In this document: in pieces, positions 49,852-60,000 of the stretch | Layout: every line of letters begins with the position of its first letter | How positions within the stretch are numbered: position 1 is the first letter of the stretch | From: Tannerella sp. | GTDB lineage: Bacteria; Bacteroidota; Bacteroidia; Bacteroidales; Tannerellaceae | NCBI GenBank assembly: GCA_031257565.1 | Contig: JAIROL010000177.1 | Location: 1 to 60,315, forward strand | Direction: 5' to 3' | DNA length: 60,315 nt | The notes under the pieces: generated by a model | Databases searched by the model: none | Told to the model about the DNA's origin: nothing | Seen by the model: the letters and a program-made list of their open reading frames with translations, nothing else | Program-made: the position numbers and the translations under genes

Positions 49852-52800
49852 TCAGGATGATTCATTCGTGTTTTCACCTTTCTGATATACCGACGGAGCG
49901 ACGCCAAACTGCATCTTAAAGCATTTGCTGAAGTAGAATGGATCGTTAATACCTACTTTGTATGACACTTCGGAGATTGTCAGTTCGCCTGATAGCAATA
50001 ACTCTGCAGCCTTTTTCATCCGGATGATACGTATATACTCATTGGGCGAGTAACCTGTAACTCCTTTTACCTTTTTATAGAATATGGTTCTTCCTATTTT
50101 CATCTGCCGGGCAAAGTCGTCTATGGAGAAATCTGCATTGAACATATTTTTCTCAAGTACCAAGTTCAATTTTTCCGAGAATTCTTTATCTTTATCATTT
50201 GTATAGATAGAAGCATGTAAGATACCGGGTTCGGAAGAATATTTTTTCCGTAACATTTCCCGTTGTTCCATCAGCTTGAATATGCGCGCGAGTAGCAGTT
50301 TTATCTTGAATGGTTTGGATATGTATGCATCTGCGCCGTGTTCGAATCCTTCAATCATATTTTCCTGCGTACTTAAGGCTGTGATTAGTATAATCGGGAT
50401 ATGACTTGTGTTAAAATTTGATTTGAGGCGTCTGGTGACTTCAAATCCGTTCATGTTCGGCATAAGGACGTCGCATACGATGAGGTCGTATTCATTTGCT
50501 TCTGTCCTTTCCAGACCGATTTTACCGTCTTCCGCCACGTCGATTTCAAAATAAACGCCAAGCTCTTCTTGCAGGAAACGGAGGACGTCGCTATCGTCTT
50601 CTATGAGAAGAATTTTATACTGATTTAAAGGGGTGACGATTTTTTCCTCTTTCGCCGATAATTGAATGTGCGGCGTATCCATATGTATAGCATTGGAAAC
50701 TTCTTTCATCAGGATATTATTGGGAATGAGGAAGTCGTTTTCTTTGTATTTTGATGTATCCAGAGGAAGCGTAACTGTAAATATGGAACCTTTATTGTCG
50801 TTTTCATGAAAGGAAATTGTCCCTTTGTGAACATTGACCAGTTCATACGTCAGATGAAGTCCGATGCCAATGCTTTCGGAGGAGAAGCTACTTTGCATGA
50901 AACGTTTGAACAATTCTCCCTGTTTCTCTTTCGGGATACCGACTCCATTGTCCGAAACCTGCATTCGCAGGCATTTGTCCGCGTGATCAATAGTTACGGT
51001 CAACGTGATTTTTCCTCCGGACGGAGTGTATTTAAATGCATTGGATAACAGGTTGTATGTTATTTTGTCCATTTTTTCCTTATCTATGTACATCTTATAG
51101 TTATCGGAAGAGGATATAAATCGGAAGTCCATATTTTTAGACTGCACCACATCTTTGAAACTATAGAATATTTCTTTCAGAAAAGCGATGACGTCTGTTT
51201 CCTCTAAAGACAACGTAAGCCTGTTATTCTGCATTTTACGGAACTCAAGTAGTTGATTAATAAGACGTAATAGTCTTTTTGTGCTTTTATCCATTACACG
51301 CAGAGGCGATAACAATTCCTTGGGAAGCAATTCCGCTTTTTGTTCCATTTTTTCCAATCCGCCTTGTATCAATGTCAGCGGAGTGCGGAATTCATGTGAT
51401 ATATTTGTAAAGAAAACAAGTTTATAATTTGTCAATTGCTCCTCCAGTTTAATTTTATTGTTAAGGCGCGCAAAATTGTGCGTAATGCGGTATGTGATGT
51501 ATAAAATACCGATAGCAAGAATGGCATACAGGAAATACGCATAAATCGTTTTCCAGAAAGGGGGGGTGATTATTATCTGCATTTTGGCTTCCCGCGAATC
51601 CCATACGCCCGTACTGTTGCTGGCTCTTACCCTCAGCATATACTTTCCCGGATGGATATTCTTATAGGAGGCTCTGTTTTCGGTTGCGGCAGTACTCCAT
51701 GTCTTATCGTAATTTTCGAGGATATAGGAGTATTTTGTCATATCATATTCCGCAAAATTGAATGTTGAAAAATCGATAGAGAACGTATTTTGCGTATGTT
51801 TTAATTTGATCTGATCGGAATGAGCTATGGAACGCGACATCGGCGCGTCTATGTCGCTGGCATTTGTTTCTATGCCGTTTACTGTAATGTTGGTAAAAAC
51901 AATGGGCGAAGAAAATGCCGTTTTTTTAAGTGTTGACGGATCGATAACAATCAGCCCGTGGTTGGAGCCGAATATTAATTCTCCGTAATCGTTCATACAG
52001 GCGCTGTTTTCGCAATATGCATTTCCCAAACCATAGATCGAGAAAGAGTAGTTTTCGAATGTATTATTCCGGGTATGTAAACGCGAAATGCCGTATTCGG
52101 TTGTTATCCAAATATTGTTGAAACGATCTTCCGTCAATGATTGTACCGTGTTGTTGACCAGTCCGTTTTCTGTTGTGAGACTTTGAAAAGAAAGCGATTC
52201 GTAATTGTTTTCCGGCTTACAGACGGCGAGTCCCGCACCTGCCGCGCCTATCCACATATTTCCTTTACTGTCGCAGAGCAAGGCTCGTATTTCATTGCTT
52301 TTCAGATGTCCGCCCTGATAATTGTAATGATAATATTTTGCCGGATCCTTAATAAGAGAATCGGGGTTAAAAACGAACAACCCGTCATCGCAACCACACC
52401 AGAGCATACCGTTTTTGTCTTCGTTTATGACGCGCATTTGTTTTACCGAATAATTGTGGTTGAAAAAATGACAGAAAGAAAAGTCGCCGTTGCTATCTTC
52501 AACAGCGAGGTCAAGTCCGCCGCCGAATGTTGCAATCCATACCCGTTTTTTCGAATCTTCGTATATGTGGAAAATATTATCATTGGCAAGCGAAGTTGCA
52601 TTTTCAGCATCTTTCCGGTACCATTTGTTATCTATACATAATCCGTTACCACGACTTCCCTGCCACGTTCTCCCTTTGTAGTCCGTTATTGTTTCGTAGA
52701 TGCTTGACGGATAGGAATGTTTTTGCAGAACTTCGGTCATCTGCGTATTATATTCATAGACCTGTCCTTTGCGCGTACCCACCAGAATATTTCCGTTTGG

Positions 52801-54132
52801 AGCTTTGCGTATCATACGTATCGTATTGGAGCGGTCCATCAGATGTTTGTCTTCGGGATAAATGCGTTTTACATCTTCGTCCATAACGGTGAGAACAGAT
52901 AATCCGGCATGATCGGTTCCCACCCAGATTGCTCCGGAGCGGTCTTCAAATACATTGTGCAGAAAATCCGCCCCTATCGGGCTGCTACCATCAACCGATG
53001 ATGAATAATGGTACATTTTTTCGGATGTGGTATGATATGCAAATAATCCGTTCCCGTAGGTCGATATCCAGATTATATTTCTTGAATCGTGAACGATGCT
53101 GTATCGTTCGTAATCGACATATCCGATCTTATCCGGCGGTATCAGGGTAAATACTTTTGACGTATTTTTGTCTTTGTTTATGTACCACAATTTGCCGCTG
53201 TGATTGTATATCCAGTCATTTCCCTTGTTATCGGTAATTACGGTTCCGTCTCCGGGTTCATCTTTCAGCAGTTTGTTACCCTGCGAAATCCGGTTGTTTC
53301 TGATATCATAAGTAAATACTCCGACTGTTGTGAGGATGATCAGTTCATTGTTATGATAGATGCATCCGGTGGGCGTATTGCCTTCTATTTCCGGTAAGCT
53401 GATTTTGTTTTCCTGTTTTTGTGACAGGATATTATAAGTTATTATATTGTTATCCTGAGTGATGAAGTATATATATTTTGTTTTGTCGCTAACGGCAAAG
53501 CGGTAATCGTTTTGAGTATCGGCATTATTCTGATTATTACCGGAAATAATGACAAGCCCTTTTCCCGTTCCTATCCAGATCGTATTTTTGGGGCTTTCCT
53601 GAATGAATGATACCCGATTGTCCGGCAGATTATTCTGTTCCTTTTTATATACTACGGAAGAAAAGGCTCCGTTTTGATATCGTACCAGACGCGCGCCGTT
53701 ACCATTTAAATGTCGTAACCATACATCGCCGTTATCTGCGAGAAACATATTTGTATACCGCTGATACAGGTCTTTGTTGCCGGTGTAATCGACGAAACGG
53801 TCATGTTTAAGATCGTAACAACTGTATAGCTCCGGAGTTGTGGCAATCCACAGGAAACCGTTTTTATCTTCATTTATAATGTTTGTGCGCTGATCGGTAA
53901 GCGATATATTCAGGTTGGGGTCAGGACGCAACGTAACAAATGAGTTCCCGTCGTAACGGCATAACCCATCGATGGTTGACATCCATATAAACCCTTTGCT
54001 GTCCTGATAGAAATAGCGGACCGTATTATTGGCCAGTCCGTTATCAGTAAGAATCTGGGTGGACCGAATCTCTATGTCCGCATGACACAGGTTTGACAGC
54101 AACAGGCATATTATGAAGATACAATTTTTCAT
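49852..54132 (-). CDS. Hybrid two-component system regulator (sensor kinase, receiver, AraC HTH in one protein)
   Basis: A protein of about 1426 residues. Signal peptide (MKNCIFIICLLLSNLCHA) is followed by a periplasmic sensor of repeated propeller strands (for example FIWMSTIDGLCRYDGNSFVT, GAIWVGTDHAGLSVL, MWIGAAGAGLAVC) and a Y_Y_Y domain (KYSYILENYDKTWSTAATEN). A TM helix (IYAYFLYAILAIGILYI) comes next, then HisKA with NISHEFRTPLTLIQGG (His about 913), HATPase (DNGVGIPKEKQGELFKRFM), a receiver (ILLIEDDSD, IVCDVLMPNMNGFEV, Asp about 1221) and a C-terminal AraC HTH (GYSPNEYIRIIRMKKAAELL). It senses an oligosaccharide and activates polysaccharide-use genes. ATG 54132 is used, since the TTG at 54153 touches the -7 box. 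Confidence 0.96.
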   Translation of the reverse strand: MKNCIFIICLLLSNLCHADIEIRSTQILTDNGLANNTVRYFYQDSKGFIWMSTIDGLCRYDGNSFVTLRPDPNLNISLTDQRTNIINEDKNGFLWIATTPELYSCYDLKHDRFVDYTGNKDLYQRYTNMFLADNGDVWLRHLNGNGARLVRYQNGAFSSVVYKKEQNNLPDNRVSFIQESPKNTIWIGTGKGLVIISGNNQNNADTQNDYRFAVSDKTKYIYFITQDNNIITYNILSQKQENKISLPEIEGNTPTGCIYHNNELIILTTVGVFTYDIRNNRISQGNKLLKDEPGDGTVITDNKGNDWIYNHSGKLWYINKDKNTSKVFTLIPPDKIGYVDYERYSIVHDSRNIIWISTYGNGLFAYHTTSEKMYHYSSSVDGSSPIGADFLHNVFEDRSGAIWVGTDHAGLSVLTVMDEDVKRIYPEDKHLMDRSNTIRMIRKAPNGNILVGTRKGQVYEYNTQMTEVLQKHSYPSSIYETITDYKGRTWQGSRGNGLCIDNKWYRKDAENATSLANDNIFHIYEDSKKRVWIATFGGGLDLAVEDSNGDFSFCHFFNHNYSVKQMRVINEDKNGMLWCGCDDGLFVFNPDSLIKDPAKYYHYNYQGGHLKSNEIRALLCDSKGNMWIGAAGAGLAVCKPENNYESLSFQSLTTENGLVNNTVQSLTEDRFNNIWITTEYGISRLHTRNNTFENYSFSIYGLGNAYCENSACMNDYGELIFGSNHGLIVIDPSTLKKTAFSSPIVFTNITVNGIETNASDIDAPMSRSIAHSDQIKLKHTQNTFSIDFSTFNFAEYDMTKYSYILENYDKTWSTAATENRASYKNIHPGKYMLRVRASNSTGVWDSREAKMQIIITPPFWKTIYAYFLYAILAIGILYITYRITHNFARLNNKIKLEEQLTNYKLVFFTNISHEFRTPLTLIQGGLEKMEQKAELLPKELLSPLRVMDKSTKRLLRLINQLLEFRKMQNNRLTLSLEETDVIAFLKEIFYSFKDVVQSKNMDFRFISSSDNYKMYIDKEKMDKITYNLLSNAFKYTPSGGKITLTVTIDHADKCLRMQVSDNGVGIPKEKQGELFKRFMQSSFSSESIGIGLHLTYELVNVHKGTISFHENDNKGSIFTVTLPLDTSKYKENDFLIPNNILMKEVSNAIHMDTPHIQLSAKEEKIVTPLNQYKILLIEDDSDVLRFLQEELGVYFEIDVAEDGKIGLERTEANEYDLIVCDVLMPNMNGFEVTRRLKSNFNTSHIPIILITALSTQENMIEGFEHGADAYISKPFKIKLLLARIFKLMEQREMLRKKYSSEPGILHASIYTNDKDKEFSEKLNLVLEKNMFNADFSIDDFARQMKIGRTIFYKKVKGVTGYSPNEYIRIIRMKKAAELLLSGELTISEVSYKVGINDPFYFSKCFKMQFGVAPSVYQKGENTNESS

Positions 54133-54155
54133 CTGCATATGTGTATTAGACAATG

Positions 54156-54163
54156 CAAATATA
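54156..54163 (-). promoter_or_regulatory. -7 box for the hybrid regulator gene
   Basis: CAAATATA reads TATATTTG on the minus strand, a perfect TAnnTTTG match 24 bases upstream of the ATG at 54132. Confidence 0.7.
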
Positions 54164-54189
54164 AGTAATTATCATTTACCGCCCAAGTA

Positions 54190-54504
54190 TTAATCCATAT
54201 GAAAAACCTCCGGTAGAGGAATGCTTACCGGCGAGTTATCCGGATTTACCTCCATAATATCAGCCATATAATCCCACCATTTCTGTACAATCGGGTTTGT
54301 TCCCATATCCTGTGATGATTCTTCGCCTTTTGTTTTCTGGCAGGCAAAAAGGATGTTGGTTTGTTTATCCCAATAAATTGAATAGTCGTAAACCCCGTTT
54401 TTGGACAGAAGTTCGCGTAGTTCCGGCCAGATTGCCGCATGACGTTTTTCGTACTCTTCCTCGAAACCTGGTTTGAGGAACATTTTAAAAGCTTCTCTTT
54501 TCAT
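54190..54504 (-). CDS. rhaM: L-rhamnose mutarotase
   Basis: The 104-residue protein has the compact RhaM fold: MKREAFKMFLKPGFEEEYEK with RHAAIWPELRELLSKNGVYD (His and Trp of the active site), YSIYWDKQTNILFACQKTKG and NPIVQKWWDYMADIMEVNPD. It interconverts alpha and beta L-rhamnose, speeding use of the sugar. It lies between the hybrid regulator and the GH105/esterase gene on the same strand, pointing to L-rhamnose as a product of this locus. Confidence 0.95.
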   Translation of the reverse strand: MKREAFKMFLKPGFEEEYEKRHAAIWPELRELLSKNGVYDYSIYWDKQTNILFACQKTKGEESSQDMGTNPIVQKWWDYMADIMEVNPDNSPVSIPLPEVFHMD

Positions 54505-54613
54505 GAATTATGTATTAAAGTTATAAATGGCCTGCCGAATCGATCTTCAATTCATAGCTATTATTTCAATGTAAATGATGTTTTATCGAATGTAATGTTT
54601 TCTTCCGTCACAT

Positions 54614-56755
54614 TTATTTCAAATATTGATTCAGCGTACAATCGGTTTTTCGTAAGCCTTCGACGACCGACTCCGCATTCATAATGGCTCCTTCTTTTGT
54701 ATTATGTACGCCGTCGACAAAATAGCCGTTTGTTTTTTCTTTTCCGTCGGTTTCGTATTTCTGTGCGGTTATTTCATTCAGGTCTATGTAATAGACGCCT
54801 TCCTGCTCTGCTACTTCTTTTGACCATTTACCGTAAGTTTCATTGCAACGTCTTACCTTTCCGTCATTCGTCCAGCGGTTTCCGGGGGTATGGGAAGTTA
54901 CGATTACGATAGCGCCTTTTGCTTTTGCCTGCCTGATATACAAACGCAGGTAGTGGCCGAATGTAAAAATTTCTTCTTTACCGCCGTTACGTTCCATTAC
55001 GACCGTTTCGCTTTCTTCGCCGACGCCGGGGAGAGAGGCTCTTGCCCGGCCTGTATTGAGCGGTCCTCCATCGTTATGTCCGAAATCGACGATCACAAAA
55101 TCGACGTTTTCTACCGCCGGAAGCACGTTATCCCAAAGCCCTTCCGTATAATAGGTGCGGCTGCTACGTCCGCCCAGCGCGTGGTTCTCCACCGTGATAC
55201 GCGTCGTATCGAAGAATTGTTCGAAGAAGCTGCCCCAGCCCCACATATTGTTTTCCCCTTGTCCGCCGCCGCATTTTACCGTGGAGTCGCCAATCGTGAA
55301 GATAACCGGTTTTTTCCCTTTGCGACTTGTTCCCGGCGCCCTGTTTGCCGGATTTCCGGAGCTTGCGAAAGCAAATATCGGGGCTTTTGTCGTTTGTATT
55401 TCTGCATAATATTGGACCGCGCTGTCATTCATTTTCGGGAAGTATGATTTCAGTAGTTTTATCATTTCTCCTCCGGCCATTAATACGGGACCGTATCCGT
55501 GTGCCGCATGTGCATTTACCGGACGGTAATAATAGAATGCCGCATCAAAAGCCATACCTGTCCCAACGCAGGTTCCTTCCACCTCTCCTTTTGCGTTTAT
55601 TTTTGTCGAAACGGCCTGCCAGCCGAGGGTTGCCACAGGTCCGTATGCAATCGGGTCTATCCATCCGTTATTGATAGCATGTGCGATACAATAGGTAAAG
55701 ATTGCGGTTGCCGACGTCTCATAATAAGAATCGTTACGGTTAAGTAACTGGCGCCAGAAACCATCGCCACTCTGATAAGACGTAACGTTTTCGATGTGCG
55801 TCCGCAATAATCGGACGATTTCGTCGCGTCCCGTATAATTAGAGGGTAAAGCGTCGAGCACATCGCATAAGGTAAGCATTGCCCAACCATTTGCACGCGC
55901 CCAGAAAAAGGAAGGGCGCTCTGATGAAGACTCGACCCATCCATGGCGGAACAGCCCTTTCTCCGGAACAAACATACGGTCGGAAAACTGTTTGATCTGC
56001 CTTATCGCTTCCTTATAATAGTTATTCTGATTATCGCCGGCATATCTTCCCATCCAGGCAATAGCAGGGATTCCCATATACATGTCGTCAAGCCACAATG
56101 TGTTTTTGTGCGGGCGGTTTCGCGCCAGCGTGCCGTCGCTTAGCCGGTGTTCTTTGTAAAGAATAAAATTCAGATAGTTCTCAATCATCTCTTTCAGATT
56201 GAGGTCTTTGTCTTTCAATTGCGCTTTGATCATGGCGGCGCATACGGCTCCGGCGTCGTCAAGCGCCTGGGGTTTCAATATTTTAATAAATTGTCCGTCT
56301 GTTGTTCCGTGTTCATAATAGGCCTTTTTGAAATGCGGGAATACCGTCGACAGGAAATTGAACCGTTCGCGTACATAATCAAGGTATCGTTTGTCGCCGG
56401 TTGCATCGGCTGCAATCTGCATGGCCGAATAGGTAACGCCCCATTCATAACCGGCCAGCCTGAATGTTCCACGTTTGAGCTGCGCTTCGGCCGGAAGGTT
56501 ATTATAATCCGAAATCGTCGCGTTTGTTCTTTTATCTACCACCTGCGCCGGAGTACATTGTTCCAGATAGGAGCATACGCGGTCCATATCTGCTTTTATT
56601 TTTTCCCCGGATGGAACCCCGTAAGGTATTTTGTACTCCGGTTGCATTAAATGAAGCGGAGTATTGGAGTCGTTTATTTCTGTTTTCCTGTTTTGGGCGA
56701 AACATTCGGAATACAATCCCGATATGAAGATAAAAATTAAAACCAATTGTTTCAT
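54614..56755 (-). CDS. GH105 unsaturated rhamnogalacturonyl hydrolase fused to rhamnogalacturonan acetylesterase (SGNH)
   Basis: This 713-residue exported protein has signal peptide QLVLIFIFISGLYSECFAQ. The N-terminal domain (about 35-450) is GH105: LAGYEWGVTYSAMQIAADAT, RNRPHKNTLWLDDMYMGIPA (Asp of the active site), RPSFFWARANGWAMLTLCDV, YYETSATAIFTYCIAHAINN. The C-terminal domain (about 475-710) is a GDSL/SGNH esterase of the CE12 type: IFTIGDSTVKCGGGQGENNM (Ser), HALGGRSSRTYY, VIVDFGHNDGGP and FVDGVHNTKEGA (Asp, His). The first removes unsaturated galacturonic acid from lyase products; the second deacetylates rhamnogalacturonan. Its ATG lies at the end of repeat copy 4. Confidence 0.93.
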   Translation of the reverse strand: MKQLVLIFIFISGLYSECFAQNRKTEINDSNTPLHLMQPEYKIPYGVPSGEKIKADMDRVCSYLEQCTPAQVVDKRTNATISDYNNLPAEAQLKRGTFRLAGYEWGVTYSAMQIAADATGDKRYLDYVRERFNFLSTVFPHFKKAYYEHGTTDGQFIKILKPQALDDAGAVCAAMIKAQLKDKDLNLKEMIENYLNFILYKEHRLSDGTLARNRPHKNTLWLDDMYMGIPAIAWMGRYAGDNQNNYYKEAIRQIKQFSDRMFVPEKGLFRHGWVESSSERPSFFWARANGWAMLTLCDVLDALPSNYTGRDEIVRLLRTHIENVTSYQSGDGFWRQLLNRNDSYYETSATAIFTYCIAHAINNGWIDPIAYGPVATLGWQAVSTKINAKGEVEGTCVGTGMAFDAAFYYYRPVNAHAAHGYGPVLMAGGEMIKLLKSYFPKMNDSAVQYYAEIQTTKAPIFAFASSGNPANRAPGTSRKGKKPVIFTIGDSTVKCGGGQGENNMWGWGSFFEQFFDTTRITVENHALGGRSSRTYYTEGLWDNVLPAVENVDFVIVDFGHNDGGPLNTGRARASLPGVGEESETVVMERNGGKEEIFTFGHYLRLYIRQAKAKGAIVIVTSHTPGNRWTNDGKVRRCNETYGKWSKEVAEQEGVYYIDLNEITAQKYETDGKEKTNGYFVDGVHNTKEGAIMNAESVVEGLRKTDCTLNQYLK

Positions 56756-56902
56756 GCGTACATTTTTTAAATTTTAACACTAAGGTAACATAGAACTCAC
56801 AAATGTTCATAAATCTCCGGCGCAAGCCGTTTTTTTAACGCTTCGCTAAAAGACCGTTGGTTCATGTTCGTTTCATGCGTACATTGTTTATTTTTTAACA
56901 CG
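56753..56902 (-). repeat. Dispersed repeat, copy 4 (long form) with terminal direct repeats
   Basis: The element spans 56753-56877 and carries all blocks of the family (TAAGGTAACATAGAACTCAC, AATGTTCATAAATC, GGCGCAAGCCGTT, AACGCTTCGCTAAAAGACCG, TTGGTTCATGTTCGTTTCAT). CATGCGTACATT...TTTTAACAC occurs at its left edge (56753-56780) and again at its right edge (56874-56902), so the element lies between near-identical copies of about 28 bp. The left one contains the start codon of the GH105/esterase gene on the minus strand. Confidence 0.9.
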
Positions 56903-56955
56903 AAGAAATGTAACGGCAAAGAAAATAATTGTAAATAAATCCGAACATATATTTG

Positions 56956-56981
56956 CGTACAATTATATGGATTATTGTACG
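56956..56981. promoter_or_regulatory. Dyad symmetry, possible operator
   Basis: CGTACAAT and ATTGTACG form perfect 8-bp arms around a 10-base spacer. It lies about 200 bases upstream of the GH105/esterase start, in a gap without genes, and directly after a plus-strand TATATTTG word (56948-56955). A binding site for a sugar-locus regulator is possible but not shown. Confidence 0.4.
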
Positions 56982-57030
56982 AAATCTATTGACATTGCCG
57001 TAAAACGGAAATATCAAACCGGAATTTACA

Positions 57031-57098
57031 ATCTTTATTCAGGAAATGAAGATAGGCTGCGCTATCTTTATTCAGGAAAATGAAGATAGGCTTGCGCT
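57031..57098 (-). repeat. Two tandem units (33 and 35 bp) forming stem-loops after the DUF4450-like gene
   Basis: ATCTTTATTCAGGAA(A)ATGAAGATAGGC(T)TGCGCT occurs twice, at 57031-57063 and 57064-57098. On the minus strand each unit gives AGATAG-(6-7 base loop)-CTATCT followed by a T-containing stretch, a terminator-like hairpin. The second unit overlaps the stop codon of the gene (TAG, 57097-57099). Confidence 0.8.
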
Positions 57099-60000
57099 AT
57101 CTCTGAAGTGTTATTCCCATTAATCCGATCACAATATCATTCGACAGGGTTTCTATTTGCATGAATTCCAGCGTTTTTTCCCTGTTGAGGGGCATATCCA
57201 GCAGTACGCCTGCGCCGCCTTCTATTGAGCGTCCGTAAACGCCTGCGATATTCAAATCTTTTTCCAGGTTGTCGCTTAATAACCCGGATTTAAGATGCAG
57301 ACGGTAAGGACGTGGCGATTTGAGCCGGAAAGCCTTTCCGTCCACAAAAAAGTCCTGTTCTATCGGGCACCAGTTTTCCGGATTGATAAGGTTGAGCGTA
57401 TCTGCGCTTCCGTCGTCGTATCCTGCAATGACAATTCCGTTTACAATATGGCACTGCATGTGATTTGTCGTACCGGCAAGAAGCAAGTATGCATCTGATG
57501 CTTTGCCCTGCAGAGGAATGCGCATCGAATCCGGGAAATTATCCCATATCGAGGTATAGGCGATATTATAACCTTCTTTGGGCATCCGTAATGGAATATT
57601 GTTGGACGTCGTGAATATCCCGTTTACGGAATTATTGCGCAGGCCGCTATCGTCGATATCTGCCGTAAGCAGCGGATGGCACCATTCGCCGATTCCTTGC
57701 GTCGGTATCTGTAAGGTGGTGGCGTACGGAGGACGCGGCGAGAAATAACGGTTCCGGAATGTATTGGTAACGCTGTCGTTGTAATAATTGTCTATATGGA
57801 CCGGTTCGCAAAGAGATACATTCAGATTTGCAAACGGTTCCGGCATGGGCGGAGATACTTTTTCGATTTCGACAGGAACCGGTTGTAGCCATACGGCTTT
57901 TCCCTGCGAACGTTTAACAAATAACGTACGATGTCCGGGCGTTCCGGTCAGGGTTCCGCTGATCGCTTTCATATCGGGTGAAGCGTTACTTTTATTTGTT
58001 TTGGATTGCTTTTCTTTTTTCCTGCCGGGTTGAACCGGTTCGGTCGACATACTTTTCCGTACATCCGACAGGATGTTTTGCGGGTCTTCGATAGCGCTGA
58101 TCTTTGCCGCTTTTATCTGCCATGTACTATGAAGCATTCCTTTTTCCGGAGCGTCGTATGAAAAATCAAGCGGATGGCCTTTCCATTTGATTTCAATGTT
58201 GTATTTATCCGTTTGAGGCAAGGTTATTATCAGCTTAGGATATTGAACTCCTTCTTCCCATACGGGATTCATATTTTTTCCATCTACCGTGACGACCGCA
58301 TCGTCATATAATGCGCGTATCTCCAGCTGTAATGCGGCAGGGCGTTGAAAGTGAAGCGATACGTCATAATGATCGGTTTTGCCCTGTCGCGTAAATGAAT
58401 AGTCGATATAGGGCGTTTTCAAAGAAGCGTATTCCCATTCGGCCGGAAATCCCGGAACTACGCGAACCGTCCCTTCCGGCAGATTCGGATAAATACCGTA
58501 AAGTCCTTGTATTAATGCGCGTGATGCTACCCCGATAGGATCCCCGAAATCACGGTAACATTCTCCCCGTGCAGCATCATAGAAGCTAACCTGCCCGAAA
58601 TTTCCGGGACTGCTGCCGAGGTACATTCCGTCTATAACAGAACTTTTGAGAAGTTTGAACGCTTCCTTACTGCGTCCGGCTTTCCAGTAAGCCAGCGACG
58701 TATGCATCACTTCGGCAAAGGCCACATTGTTGATACTCCATGAATAGGGTAGCCAGTTTGTGGTGGCTATTGTTTGCAGGTCTTTTTCTTTCAGATCATC
58801 CGAAACCACGTCTATATGCGGTATTTCCGTGTCGATATAACGCGTGGATTGATAGGCCTGCAGCGCGTTATCCACATCGGAGTCGATCGCATGATAGATC
58901 GTCCAGACGCCGGCATGTTCATACGTTCTCCGGCGCCCCATTAATTCCTGATATTCGGCCCAGCGCCCCTGATCGGATAACCATAATCTTTTGTTCATCG
59001 CCGATAAAATAAGCTCCGCCTCGTTTTCGTACGGTTTGCCGTCTATACCGATTATCCCCGCAAGGCGCGCCGCCATTCTGTTCGCCCGGTAATTATAAGC
59101 CGACGAATGGGTAACCCCTCCTCCGGTATAGTATAACGCATCACTAGCCCAAATGCAGCAATAAGCGTCATAGAGTCCGTCGTTATCCGGGTCGAAATTA
59201 CGTTTTTCCCATTCGAGATGTCTTTTGATAACAGGCCACATCGTTCGGATATACGCCGTATCTCCCGTCCACAGGAAATGCCACATCAACTCGTCGATGT
59301 AACAAAGGTTCATGTCATAATGGTGCATCTGATCATTGCGGTTCGGGTTGCGGCAGATGTAACCATTGCTGTACATCTGTGTGCCCCAGCGTTTTTCGGC
59401 TCGCGCCAGATTCAGGGCGGAATCTTGCGTGGGATGCGGGTATACGGGGGGTACGTTTGTTACTTGTGAAGCGGCATAGGCGTCGAAGTGCGTACGCGCT
59501 CTGTCATGCCATCCCATAATATCGCCTGTGTATGCCGCGCGCCATCCGCTGAGCGGCATTCGCCATCCCACCGCTCCGTGTTGCCAGACAACGCCGTCCC
59601 ATATACCGTCTGCAGCAACAGAAAGAGCGCCGCCTAACGTGTTGAAATAGGGATCGGGAGTGGTAATTATAATCCGTTCGGCCAGTTCTTTCCGGAAATC
59701 TTCCGCTTTCCGGTAGTATTGGGATCCTTTGTCTGCCGCTAATGTATTGACGTCGTCATCTGCAAATAACAGGTATCGGACCGTTCCGTCAAGCTGCATA
59801 TCGCAAATATGTAAAATTGTATCCGAAGGGTCAAAGCTGTCTGCCGGATCGACGCCCAGGTCTCCGTTCCTGTTCAGTTTCTGTATTTTGGCAGGGGATA
59901 AGAGCGCCCGTATAACAGCTGTCGTTGGCGTATCCGACGACTCGATTTTCCATATGGCCGCATCTTCGTCAGGGGATGCAAGGACCGAGATACGTATTTC

